Shown here in pieces: positions 1 through 7,680 of a stretch of 64,000 nt of DNA; the first letter of the stretch is position 1; every line of letters starts with the position of its first letter. Source of the DNA: Microbacterium sp. T2.11-28 (GTDB taxonomy: Bacteria > Actinomycetota > Actinomycetes > Actinomycetales > Microbacteriaceae); assembly GCF_950097975.1 (NCBI RefSeq), contig NZ_CATNHF010000028.1, positions 243,995-307,994 of the forward strand. Reading direction: 5' to 3'. The notes beneath the pieces are model-generated. The model was not told the DNA's origin, made no database searches, and saw only the letters and a list, made by a program, of their open reading frames with translations. Both the position numbers and the translations under genes were made by a program.

Positions 1-633
1 ACGCGGCTGCGTCGCCGCGCGAGCCGGCCGGTGATCGGTGCCAACATCGGCAAGAGCCGGGTCGTCGACGTCGAGGACGCCACCGCGGACTACGTGACGA
101 GCACGCGCCTGGTCGCACCGGTCGCCGATTACCTCGTCGTGAACGTCTCGTCGCCCAACACCCCGGGGCTGCGGGGGCTGCAGGCGGTCGAGACCCTGCG
201 CCCGCTGCTGGTCGCCGTGCGGGAGGCCGCGGGGGCGACGCCGCTGCTGGTCAAGATCGCCCCCGACCTCCCCGACGACGAGGTGGGCGCCATCGCACGG
301 CTGGCCGTCGACGCGGGTCTGGCCGGCCTGGTGGCGACGAACACGACGATCTCGCGCGACGGACTGGCGACCGATGCCGCGAAGGTCGCTGCCGCGGGTG
401 CCGGCGGGCTCTCCGGACCGCCTCTGCGCGTTCGCGCGCTGGAGGTCCTGCGGATCGTCCGCGCTGCGGTTCCGCCCGAGTTCTGCGTGATCGCGGCCGG
501 CGGCGTCGAGACGGCGGCCGACGTCCGCGAGCGGCTGGAGGCCGGCGCCGATCTGGTGCAGGGCTACACCGGGTTCATCTACCGCGGACCCCTCTGGGCG
601 CGGCAGATCAACCGCGGACTCGTCGCCGGCTGA
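1..633 (+). CDS. pyrD: Dihydroorotate dehydrogenase (quinone), C-terminal part
   Basis: The gene is cut by the left edge; the reading frame is open from base 1, leaving about 210 C-terminal codons of a protein usually near 340-360 residues. Class 2 dihydroorotate dehydrogenase oxidises dihydroorotate to orotate in pyrimidine synthesis, using FMN and passing electrons to membrane quinones. Visible family motifs are NVSSPNTPGL, which carries the serine that acts as base in class 2 enzymes, TNTTISRDG, and the FMN-phosphate region AAGGVETAAD followed by QGYTGFIYRGP near the end. The GTG at 31 is internal and is not the start. A convergent DUF3043 gene begins 22 bases beyond the stop. Confidence 0.95.
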   Translation, partial: TRLRRRASRPVIGANIGKSRVVDVEDATADYVTSTRLVAPVADYLVVNVSSPNTPGLRGLQAVETLRPLLVAVREAAGATPLLVKIAPDLPDDEVGAIARLAVDAGLAGLVATNTTISRDGLATDAAKVAAAGAGGLSGPPLRVRALEVLRIVRAAVPPEFCVIAAGGVETAADVRERLEAGADLVQGYTGFIYRGPLWARQINRGLVAG

Positions 634-654
634 CGGCGTCTGCCCGTCGGCGGG

Positions 655-1221
655 TCAGGCCGGGTGCTGACCGCGCTTGACCTGAGGCTTCGGCAGGCGC
701 ATGAACCGCATCTGGATCGTGCGCATCGCCGAGTACCAGCCGAGGCCCTTCTCGCGCCGGTCTCCCCACTTGGCGGCGGCGGCGCGCTTGACGCGGATGC
801 TCGTGATGATCATGTCGCCCACGACGAACATGATGAACACCCAGAGGGCGACGAAGCCGTAGTAGACCACGGCCGCGTTGGGCCACAGGCTCAGCAGGAT
901 GACGACCACCATCAGCGGCATCATCAGCTCGCCGATGTGCCAGCCGGCATCGACGAAGTCGCGGGCGAAGCGGCGCTGGGGACCCTTGTCGCGAGCCGGG
1001 AGATACTTCTCCTCGCCGTTGGCCATGCCGATGCGGGCCTTGTCGCGCTGGGCCGCCAGGTCGGACTTCGCCCGTGCGCGCGCCTCCTTCGTGTCGGCCA
1101 CCAGGGGACGCTTCCGTGCGGCCTCCTGCTCGGCGCGCGTGGGCGTCGGCCTGTTCTTGCCGGCGCCGACGGGGGCGTCCGGCTCGGTGTCGGGAGCGGG
1201 GGCGGCGGGAGTCTTGGCCAC
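655..1221 (-). CDS. DUF3043 domain membrane protein
   Basis: 188-residue protein with a GTG start at 1221. The N-terminal half (about residues 1-95) is hydrophilic, rich in Ala, Lys, Arg and Glu, and probably cytoplasmic. Two closely spaced hydrophobic segments follow at about 98-118 and 121-142, then a basic tail. The stretch around YLPARDKGPQRRFARDFVDA and the paired membrane helices match the actinobacterial DUF3043 family, whose function is unknown. It is convergent with pyrD and divergent from the M20 dipeptidase, with 48 bases between the two starts. The assignment to the family is firm; no role can be inferred from the sequence. Confidence 0.88.
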   Translation of the reverse strand: MAKTPAAPAPDTEPDAPVGAGKNRPTPTRAEQEAARKRPLVADTKEARARAKSDLAAQRDKARIGMANGEEKYLPARDKGPQRRFARDFVDAGWHIGELMMPLMVVVILLSLWPNAAVVYYGFVALWVFIMFVVGDMIITSIRVKRAAAAKWGDRREKGLGWYSAMRTIQMRFMRLPKPQVKRGQHPA

Positions 1222-1269
1222 GGGAGGAACCTCGGATCAGCGGAGAAGGTGCCCCATAAGATTACCCGC
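1222..1269. promoter_or_regulatory. Divergent promoter region, DUF3043 / M20 dipeptidase
   Basis: This is a short AT-richer gap between two divergent starts. On the plus strand TAAGAT (1257-1262) lies 7 bases before the dipeptidase ATG, a spacing that places the transcript start at the start codon. On the minus strand a TAATCT-like hexamer (about 1265-1260) could serve the DUF3043 gene with a leader of about 30 bases. No convincing -35 is visible for either. Confidence 0.4.
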
Positions 1270-2664
1270 ATGACCTCCGAACTGTCCCGGCGTGACGCCG
1301 TGCGTGCCGCCGCGTCCGATGCCGTCCCCGCCGCCCTCGCCGACCTCGGCGCACTCGTGCGCATCCCCTCGGTCGCCTTTCCCGGATTCGACCGTGGCGA
1401 GGTGGAGCGCAGCGCGGCGGCGGTCAAGGGGCTGCTGGACGGACTCGGGATCTTCGACCGGGTCGAGGTGAAAACGGCGGTGGTCCCGGAGACGGGCCAG
1501 GAGGGGATGCCGGCGGTCCTCGCGACGCGCGCCGCCCGCAACGGACGCCCGACGATCCTCCTCTACGCGCATCACGACGTGCAGCCCGTGGGCGACGAGT
1601 CGCTCTGGGAGTCGCCGCCGTTCGAGCCCACCGTCCGCGACGGCCGGGTGTACGGACGCGGGGCCGCGGACGACAAGGCCGGCGTCATGGCGCACGTGGG
1701 GGCGCTCCGTGCGCTCATCGCCGCGCTCGGCACGGACTTCGACCTCGGTGTGAATCTGTTCATCGAGGGGGAGGAGGAGGCCGGGTCGGCCTCGTTCGCC
1801 CAGTTCCTCAGCGACAACGCCGATGCGCTCCGCGCCGACGTCATCGTGGTGGCCGACTCCGGCAACTGGGACGCGGTCACCCCGGCGCTGACGGTCTCGC
1901 TCCGCGGCAACACCCGCTTCACGCTCGGGGTGAAGACGCTCGAGCACGCCTCCCACTCCGGCATGTTCGGGGGAGCGGTGCCCGACGCCATGCTCGCCAC
2001 CGTGAAGCTCCTCTCGACCCTGTGGGACGAAGACGGCGCGGTGGCCGTCCCCGGACTCCTCGAGCGCGCGGCGGAGACCCCGGACTACTCCGAGGAGACG
2101 CTCCGCAGCGAGGCGGGCCTTCCCGAGGGCGTGAGCCCGGTCGGTCGGGGCACCATCCTCAGTCGGATCTGGAACAAGCCGTCCATCACGGTGACGGGGA
2201 TCGACTTCCCGTCCGTCAAGAACGCCTCCAACACGCTCACGCCGGAGCTGTCCGTCGTCATCAGCGCTCGCGTGGCGCCCGGACAGCGGGCGGCCGACGC
2301 CTTCGCCGCCATCGAGGCGCACCTGCGGGCGCACGCCCCTTTCGGCGCCCAGCTGTCGTTCCGCGACGTGGACTCGGGCGATGCGTTCCTGGTCGACACC
2401 GACGGCTGGGCCGTGGAGCGGGCGAAGGCCGCACTGGCCGAGGGGTACGGCGTGGACGCCGTGGACATCGGCGTGGGGGGATCGATCCCGTTCATCGCCG
2501 ACCTGGTCCGCGAGTTCCCGGGGGCGCAGATCCTCGTCACCGGAGTGGAGGACCCGCACGCGCGCGCTCACAGCCCGAACGAGTCGCTGCATCTCGACAC
2601 CTTCCGCCACGCCCTCGTCTCGGAGGCCCTGCTGCTGGAGAGCCTCGACGCCACCGCGCTCTGA
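1270..2664 (+). CDS. M20 family metallopeptidase (dipeptidase)
   Basis: 464-residue cytosolic peptidase of the M20 family, which cleaves dipeptides or related amides using two metal ions. Visible motifs in order are YAHHDVQPVGD (first metal ligand), GRGAADDKAG (bridging Asp), EGEEEAGS (catalytic Glu), a dimerisation-domain HSGMFGGAVPD, GVGGSIPFI and the C-terminal HSPNES metal ligand. The start at ATG 1270 is chosen because an N-terminal MTSELSRRDA fits the family and a -10-like TAAGAT sits 7 bases upstream; the frame is open far upstream but that part is antisense to the DUF3043 gene. Length is normal for the family. The exact substrate cannot be told. Confidence 0.92.
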   Translation: MTSELSRRDAVRAAASDAVPAALADLGALVRIPSVAFPGFDRGEVERSAAAVKGLLDGLGIFDRVEVKTAVVPETGQEGMPAVLATRAARNGRPTILLYAHHDVQPVGDESLWESPPFEPTVRDGRVYGRGAADDKAGVMAHVGALRALIAALGTDFDLGVNLFIEGEEEAGSASFAQFLSDNADALRADVIVVADSGNWDAVTPALTVSLRGNTRFTLGVKTLEHASHSGMFGGAVPDAMLATVKLLSTLWDEDGAVAVPGLLERAAETPDYSEETLRSEAGLPEGVSPVGRGTILSRIWNKPSITVTGIDFPSVKNASNTLTPELSVVISARVAPGQRAADAFAAIEAHLRAHAPFGAQLSFRDVDSGDAFLVDTDGWAVERAKAALAEGYGVDAVDIGVGGSIPFIADLVREFPGAQILVTGVEDPHARAHSPNESLHLDTFRHALVSEALLLESLDATAL

Positions 2665-2711
2665 ACCGCCCGACGCGGCGGCGACTCGGGGCCTCTCCCG
2701 CCCAGAGGGCG

Positions 2712-2717
2712 TAGAAT
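2712..2717 (+). promoter_or_regulatory. -10 element upstream of the ErpA-type gene
   Basis: The hexamer TAGAAT in the context GGCGTAGAATCG resembles an actinobacterial -10 box. It would give a leader of roughly 60 bases before the ATG at 2778, which has GGGAGA just upstream as ribosome site. No clear -35 is seen. Confidence 0.45.
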
Positions 2718-2777
2718 CGTGGCATCCGCCGTCCCGGCCCCTGAAGGGCACTGACGGCCCGAGATCCTGGGAGAGTC

Positions 2778-3143
2778 ATGACCGACATCGCCACGTCGCC
2801 CGCCGCCGTCACGCCCGCTCACGGAGTGGCGCTGACCGATGCCGCCGCCGCAAAGGTGAAGAGTCTCCTGAGCCAGGAGAACCGCGACGACCTGCGCCTG
2901 CGCGTGGCCGTGCAGCCCGGCGGATGCTCGGGTCTGATCTACCAGCTGTACTTCGACGAGCGCTTCCTCGACGGCGACAAGGCCGTGGAGTTCGACGGCG
3001 TCGAGGTCATCGTCGACGACATGTCCGTGCCGTACCTCGACGGCGCGAAGATCGACTTCAAGGACACCATCTCGGAGCAGGGGTTCACCATCGACAACCC
3101 CAACGCGGCCGGCAGCTGCGCCTGCGGCGACAGCTTCCACTGA
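2778..3143 (+). CDS. erpA: A-type iron-sulfur carrier, HesB/IscA/ErpA family
   Basis: 121-residue A-type Fe-S carrier that receives or delivers clusters to apoproteins. The three family cysteines are all present: Cys50 in GGCSGL and Cys114 and Cys116 in the C-terminal CACGDSF. The conserved fold motif (LRVAVQPGGCSG, then VIVDDMSV and IDFKDTI) is intact. It lies alone just upstream of ctaC, which fits supply of clusters to respiratory enzymes, but this link is inference. The suf assembly operon lies 50 kb away in the same window. The naming as ErpA rather than IscA or SufA follows actinobacterial usage. Confidence 0.93.
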   Translation: MTDIATSPAAVTPAHGVALTDAAAAKVKSLLSQENRDDLRLRVAVQPGGCSGLIYQLYFDERFLDGDKAVEFDGVEVIVDDMSVPYLDGAKIDFKDTISEQGFTIDNPNAAGSCACGDSFH

Positions 3144-3226
3144 GGCGCGCTCCCCGCGGGGCTCGGGCCCCCTCCGAGAGTCGGGACATCCTGGACGGAT
3201 GGCCTGAATCGGGTAGGAGGTTGCCC

Positions 3227-3232
3227 TAGACT
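3227..3232 (+). promoter_or_regulatory. -10 element of the ctaCDF operon
   Basis: TAGACT in the context CCCTAGACTTG is a strong match to the hexamer seen before many genes here. Transcription from about 3239 would give a leader of about 32 bases that contains the GAAAGG ribosome site before the GTG at 3271. Confidence 0.5.
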
Positions 3233-3270
3233 TGCTGGTGTTCGACCTTCATGACCCCGAAAGGTGCACC

Positions 3271-4170
3271 GTGCGCGTCAAACGTCGCCTCCGCTGGGCC
3301 GTCATCCCGCTCGGGATCGCCACCGCGATCACCCTTGCGGCTTGCACGCCGACTGAGCTGAACGGCTACCTTCCGGGCTTCACCGAAGACGGCACGCAGG
3401 CCACCAACCGCACCGAGATGGTCTCCGGCCTCTGGGTCAACTCGTGGATCGTCCTCCTCGTGGTCGGCGTGGTCACCTGGGCGCTGATGGGCTTCGCCGC
3501 CGTCGCGTACCGCCGGCGCAAGGGCCAGAGCGGCCTGCCGGTGCAGATGCGCTACAACATGCCGATCGAGATCTTCTACACGATCGTGCCGCTCATCCTG
3601 GTCATCGGATTCTTCGCGTTCACCGCCCGCGACCAGGCGATCCTCGAGACCCAGTACGAGGACCCGGACGTCTGCGTCACGGCCATCGGCAAGCAGTGGG
3701 CCTGGGACTTCCAGTACACCGAGAGCGACTGCGAGCAGGCCGACGCCGCGGTGTGGTCGATGGGCGTCCAGGCTCAGACCGACGCGCAGGGCAACATCAC
3801 CAGCGAGCTTCCGACGCTCTACCTCCCGGTCGACCAGGAGGTGAAGATCAAGCTCGTCTCGCGCGACGTGATCCACTCGTTCTGGATCATCGACTTCCTG
3901 TACAAGAAGGACATGTACATCGGCAAGGACAACTACTGGTCCTTCACCCCCACGCGCGTGGGCGAGTACGACGGCAAGTGCGCCGAGCTCTGCGGCCAGT
4001 ACCACTCGATGATGCTGTTCAAGGTCAAGGTGGTCGAGCAGGCCGAGTACGACGCCTACCTCGCGTCGCTGCGCGATGCCGGTCACACCGGTGACATCAA
4101 CGACGCCTACGACCGCCTGCAGAACCTGCCGGGCACGGGCGCCCCGACCGACTCCGAGGGAGACCACTGA
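3271..4170 (+). CDS. ctaC: Cytochrome c oxidase subunit II (lipoprotein)
   Basis: 299-residue subunit II of the aa3 oxidase, which accepts electrons from cytochrome c at the CuA centre. An N-terminal lipobox (LAACTP) indicates a lipid-anchored mature protein, typical of actinobacteria. Two membrane helices follow ([16 protein letters not shown] and [15 protein letters not shown]). The CuA site is complete: the His in DVIHSFW, then [12 protein letters not shown]. The GTG at 3271 is chosen over upstream TTG/GTG codons because it has GAAAGG about 6 bases before it and gives a proper signal peptide ([10 protein letters not shown]...). The stop overlaps the ctaD start by one base (TGATG), so the two are translationally coupled. 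Confidence 0.96.
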   Translation: MRVKRRLRWAVIPLGIATAITLAACTPTELNGYLPGFTEDGTQATNRTEMVSGLWVNSWIVLLVVGVVTWALMGFAAVAYRRRKGQSGLPVQMRYNMPIEIFYTIVPLILVIGFFAFTARDQAILETQYEDPDVCVTAIGKQWAWDFQYTESDCEQADAAVWSMGVQAQTDAQGNITSELPTLYLPVDQEVKIKLVSRDVIHSFWIIDFLYKKDMYIGKDNYWSFTPTRVGEYDGKCAELCGQYHSMMLFKVKVVEQAEYDAYLASLRDAGHTGDINDAYDRLQNLPGTGAPTDSEGDH

Positions 4171-5933
4171 TGGCGACGACGCTTCCGCTCCAGGGCGAGA
4201 CGCACAGCCGTCCCTCCACCCTTCCGCCTCGCCAGGCCGCGTTGCTGAGCGCTTCGCGCGTCGAGCAGAAGGGCAACGTGATCGTCAAGTGGATCACGTC
4301 GACCGACCACAAGACCATCGGGTACATGTATCTGATCGCGTCGGTGCTCTTCTTCCTCCTCGGCGGCGTGATGGCCCTCATCATCCGCGCCGAGCTCTTC
4401 GAGCCGGGCATGCAGGTGATCCCGACGAAGGATCAGTACAACCAGCTGTTCACGATGCACGGCACGATCATGCTGCTGATGTTCGCGACGCCGCTGTTCG
4501 CGGGCTTCGCCAACGCCATCCTGCCGCTGCAGCTGGGCGCTCCCGACGTCGCCTTCCCGCGCCTGAACGCGTTCGCCCTGTGGCTGTTCATCTTCGGCTC
4601 GCTCATCGCGATCGCCGGCTTCCTCACGCCCCAGGGAGCGGCCGCCTTCGGCTGGTTCGCCTATCAGCCGCTGGCCAACGCCAGCTTCTCGCCCGGTGCG
4701 GGAGGAAACCTCTGGATGCTCGGCCTGGGCATGAGCGGCTTCGGCACCATCCTCGGCGCGGTCAACTTCATCACGACGATCATCACGATGCGCGCGCCCG
4801 GCATGACCATGTGGCGTCTGCCGATCTTCTCGTGGAACACGCTCGTCACGAGCATCCTCGTGCTGATGGCCTTCCCGGTCCTGGCGGCGGCGATCCTCGC
4901 AGCCGCGGCGGACCGCGTGCTCGGCGCCCACATCTACGACCCGGCCAACGGCGGCGTGCTCCTCTGGCAGCACCTGTTCTGGTTCTTCGGGCACCCCGAG
5001 GTGTACATCATCGCGCTGCCGTTCTTCGGCATCGTCTCCGAGATCTTCCCGGTGTTCAGCCGCAAGCCGATCTTCGGCTACAAGACCCTCGTCTACGCGA
5101 CGATCGCGATCGCCGCCCTGTCGGTCTCGGTGTGGGCGCACCACATGTACGTCACCGGTGCCGTGCTGCTGCCGTTCTTCGCTCTGATGACGATGCTGAT
5201 CGCGGTGCCGACGGGCGTGAAGATCTTCAACTGGATCGGCACGCTCTGGCGAGGCTCCGTGACCTTCGAGACGCCGATGGTGTTCTCGCTCGGCTTCCTG
5301 GTGTCCTTCGTCTTCGGTGGCCTCACCGGCGTGATCCTCGCATCGCCCCCGCTGACGTTCCACACCTCGGACTCCTACTTCGTCGTGGCGCACTTCCACT
5401 ACGTCGTCTTCGGCACCGTGGTGTTCGCGATGTTCGCCGGCTTCTACTTCTGGTGGCCGAAGTGGACGGGGCGCATGCTCAACGAGCGCCTCGGCATGGT
5501 GCACTTCTGGATGCTGTTCATCGGCTTCCACATGACGTTCCTCATTCAGCACTGGCTGGGCGTCGACGGCATGGTCCGCCGCTACGCCGACTACTCGGCT
5601 GCCGACGGCTGGACGCTGGGCAACCAGGTCTCCACCGTCGGTGCGATGATCCTCGGCGCCTCGATGATCCCGTTCTTCCTGAACGTCTGGCTGACCTCGC
5701 GCACCGCGCCGAAGGTCACGGTCAACGACCCGTGGGGCTACGGGGCGTCGCTCGAGTGGGCGACCAGCTGCCCGCCGCCGCGGCACAACTTCACCTCGAT
5801 CCCGAGGATCCGCAGCGAGCGCCCGGCGTTCGATCTGAACCACCCCGAGGCCGGAATCCCGGTCGGCGTGGGGCCGGCGAAGGATGCTCCCGATGCGCCC
5901 GTCGTCGACCTCGCCGAGGGAGAGGTGAAGTAA
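4170..5933 (+). CDS. ctaD: Cytochrome c oxidase subunit I
   Basis: 587-residue catalytic subunit of the aa3-type terminal oxidase with about 12 membrane helices. It holds haem a and the haem a3-CuB site that reduces oxygen and pumps protons. Key residues are visible: haem a ligand His near residue 97 (MHGTIML), the CuB His-Tyr pair in GHPEVYI near 275, the HH pair near 324 (WAHHMYVTG), and HFHYV near 408, which ligates both haems. The C-terminal [15 protein letters not shown] is typical for the family. It is coupled to ctaC by a one-base overlap, and ctaF begins directly after its stop. Confidence 0.98.
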   Translation: MATTLPLQGETHSRPSTLPPRQAALLSASRVEQKGNVIVKWITSTDHKTIGYMYLIASVLFFLLGGVMALIIRAELFEPGMQVIPTKDQYNQLFTMHGTIMLLMFATPLFAGFANAILPLQLGAPDVAFPRLNAFALWLFIFGSLIAIAGFLTPQGAAAFGWFAYQPLANASFSPGAGGNLWMLGLGMSGFGTILGAVNFITTIITMRAPGMTMWRLPIFSWNTLVTSILVLMAFPVLAAAILAAAADRVLGAHIYDPANGGVLLWQHLFWFFGHPEVYIIALPFFGIVSEIFPVFSRKPIFGYKTLVYATIAIAALSVSVWAHHMYVTGAVLLPFFALMTMLIAVPTGVKIFNWIGTLWRGSVTFETPMVFSLGFLVSFVFGGLTGVILASPPLTFHTSDSYFVVAHFHYVVFGTVVFAMFAGFYFWWPKWTGRMLNERLGMVHFWMLFIGFHMTFLIQHWLGVDGMVRRYADYSAADGWTLGNQVSTVGAMILGASMIPFFLNVWLTSRTAPKVTVNDPWGYGASLEWATSCPPPRHNFTSIPRIRSERPAFDLNHPEAGIPVGVGPAKDAPDAPVVDLAEGEVK

Positions 5934-6368
5934 GTGAAGACCAACGTCAACCTCTGGTGGATCCTCGCCGGCTTCTTCCTCCTGTGCACGGTCATGTACA
6001 CGTGGTGGAACATCATCGAGCACTCCAGCCTGCCGTGGTACAACGCCATCGAGTGGGTGGGCACGACCGCCCTCCTGTTCACGGTGTTCATGGCCGCGAT
6101 GATCGCCTTCTACGTGCACCGCGTGCACCGCGCCCAGCGTGGTGAGCTGCCGGAGGACATCCTGACGGCCGACATCGACGACGGTGACCCCGAGCTCGGC
6201 GAGTTCAGCCCCTGGTCCTGGTGGCCGCTGGTGCTGGCCTTCTCCGCGGCTCTGGCGATCGTCGGTCTCGCGGTGGGCACCTTCCTGCTGCCCATCGGTG
6301 TCGCGGTGTTCCTCGTCGCCATCGTCGGCTGGGTCTACGAGTACTACCGCGGTTACTTCGCGCGCTGA
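5934..6368 (+). CDS. ctaF: Cytochrome c oxidase subunit IV
   Basis: 144-residue small subunit of the actinobacterial aa3 oxidase with four predicted membrane helices (residues about 5-25, 35-58, 92-112 and 113-135). It begins MKTNVNLWWILAGFF, the usual start of the CtaF family, and ends in a charged tail EYYRGYFAR. The GTG start lies directly behind the ctaD stop with no spacing, so it depends on coupled translation. The role in the bc1-aa3 supercomplex is taken from the family. Confidence 0.93.
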   Translation: MKTNVNLWWILAGFFLLCTVMYTWWNIIEHSSLPWYNAIEWVGTTALLFTVFMAAMIAFYVHRVHRAQRGELPEDILTADIDDGDPELGEFSPWSWWPLVLAFSAALAIVGLAVGTFLLPIGVAVFLVAIVGWVYEYYRGYFAR

Positions 6369-6372
6369 CCGG

Positions 6373-7167
6373 ATGACGTTCCGGCTTCGCGCCGCCGTCT
6401 TCTCGGACGTCGGCCCGCATCGCGATGCCAACCAGGATGCAGCGTTCGCCGCGTCCTGGGGGGCGGCGGTCGCTGACGGTGTCGGGGGAGGCCCGGCGGG
6501 AGACCTCGCGTCGGCGGCGCTCGTGCATCGTCTCGTCGCGGGCGGCAGCGACGTCGGCGACGCCGACGAGCTCGAGGTCCGCATCCGAGGAGCGAACTGG
6601 GACCTGGGCGCCCACGTACGGCGCGATCCGACACTGGCCGGGATGGCGACGACCTTCACATGCCTGTGGCTCGACCGCCACGGCGGTCTGCTGCTCGCGC
6701 ACACCGGCGACTCCCGGGCCTACCTTCTGCGCGACGGGCACCTCATCCGCCAGACGCGCGACGACTCCTACGTCCAGGTGCTCGTCGACCAGGGCATCGT
6801 CAGCGCCGCGGACGCCATGAGCCATCCTCGCCGCAACATCATCACGGCTTCGCTCCGCGGTGACGACACCGATCACGTGCGCGTCGTGGACAGGCTCCCC
6901 GTGGAGGGCGACCGCTGGCTGCTGTGCAGCGACGGCGTGAGCGACTATCTGCCCGACGATGTGATCGCCGACCTCGTCGGGATGGACGTCGAGGTCGATG
7001 CGGCGGCGCAGCTCATCGTCTCGGCGGCCCTGGAGGCGGGGTCGCGCGACAACGTCACCGCCGTGGTGTGCGACGTGGAACGCGGCGCTCCGGGCGTGGA
7101 GGAGCCGTCGTGGGCCGGTGCCGCGGCCGACCGGTTCGCCGGCGACCTCAGCGGCCTCGCCGGCTGA
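6373..7167 (+). CDS. PP2C-family serine/threonine protein phosphatase
   Basis: 264-residue soluble metal-dependent phosphatase that removes phosphate from Ser/Thr residues. Metal-binding motifs are complete: VADGVGGGPAGD near residue 35, GDSRAYLLRDG near 113-123, SDGVSDYL near 187, and the late SRDNVTAVVCD near 225-235. There is no membrane segment, so it resembles the stand-alone PstP/PrpC catalytic domain without its anchor. The ATG lies 4 bases after the ctaF stop, so it is almost certainly co-transcribed with the oxidase genes. The link to oxidase regulation is inference. No kinase gene is adjacent. Confidence 0.9.
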   Translation: MTFRLRAAVFSDVGPHRDANQDAAFAASWGAAVADGVGGGPAGDLASAALVHRLVAGGSDVGDADELEVRIRGANWDLGAHVRRDPTLAGMATTFTCLWLDRHGGLLLAHTGDSRAYLLRDGHLIRQTRDDSYVQVLVDQGIVSAADAMSHPRRNIITASLRGDDTDHVRVVDRLPVEGDRWLLCSDGVSDYLPDDVIADLVGMDVEVDAAAQLIVSAALEAGSRDNVTAVVCDVERGAPGVEEPSWAGAAADRFAGDLSGLAG

Positions 7168-7193
7168 TCAGGGCCGCCACCGCGTCGACGGGG

Positions 7194-7601
7194 TCAGGGG
7201 CGCACGTACATCACGAGCGGGTCGAACGTGCGCGGGACGGGACCCGCGGCGTTCTCCGTCGGCAGTCCCTCCCGCACCCAGTACTCGTAGCCGCCGATCA
7301 TCTCCCGCACTCGGTAGCCGATGTGCGCGAACTCGAGGGCGCCCTTGGCGCCGGCGTTGCATCCCGGGCTCCAGCAGTACACGACCACGGGAAGGGAGGG
7401 GTCGAGCTCCTGCGGCGCGCGCGCGGCGATGTCGCGATACGGCATGTGCACGGCCCCGGCCACGTGACCCTGGTTCCACGCCTCGATGCTCCGGACATCG
7501 ACGAGGGTGAATCGGTCGCCCGCCCGCTGGGCGGCGTAGACATCCGAGGGGTCGGTCTCGTGCTCGAGCTTGGCGCTGAAGTAGGCGATGGCATCCGTCA
7601 T
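7194..7601 (-). CDS. Rhodanese-like domain protein
   Basis: 135-residue protein made of one rhodanese domain, a fold that carries sulfur as a persulfide on an active-site cysteine. The active-site loop is VVVYCWSPGCNAGAKGA, with the first Cys in the usual place, and the N-terminal half has the VDVRS...HVAGAVHMPYRDI motif of the CH2A region. No signal peptide or second domain is present. It converges with the PP2C gene (26 bases apart) and stands alone. Substrate unknown. A TAGCGT hexamer on the minus strand lies 6 bases before the ATG, suggesting a leaderless message. Confidence 0.9.
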   Translation of the reverse strand: MTDAIAYFSAKLEHETDPSDVYAAQRAGDRFTLVDVRSIEAWNQGHVAGAVHMPYRDIAARAPQELDPSLPVVVYCWSPGCNAGAKGALEFAHIGYRVREMIGGYEYWVREGLPTENAAGPVPRTFDPLVMYVRP

Positions 7602-7607
7602 GACTCG

Positions 7608-7613
7608 ACGCTA
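7608..7613 (-). promoter_or_regulatory. -10 element of the rhodanese gene
   Basis: On the minus strand TAGCGT ends 6 bases before the ATG at 7601, which places the transcript start on the start codon. There is no purine-rich ribosome site in the gap, consistent with leaderless translation. Confidence 0.4.
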
Positions 7614-7620
7614 CGGGAAC

Positions 7621-7670
7621 GCAGAAGCGGCGAGGGTGACCTCGACGGTCACGCCTCGCCGCTTTTCTGC
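7621..7670. terminator. Hairpin behind qcrB
   Basis: A nearly perfect inverted repeat of about 20 bases per arm (arms 7621-7641 and 7647-7670, loop around TCGAC), with one side carrying extra T and C bases. It lies 11 bases after the qcrB stop on the minus strand and before the rhodanese promoter, where a terminator for the qcr operon is expected. No long T run follows, so it may end transcription weakly or protect the 3' end. Confidence 0.55.
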
Positions 7671-7680
7671 CGCGTGGGAC

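Noticed and set aside
4107..6704. A minus-strand open frame of about 865 codons opposite ctaD-ctaF
   Set aside because: Antisense to certain oxidase genes, highly charged with no recognisable domain; a codon-bias artefact.
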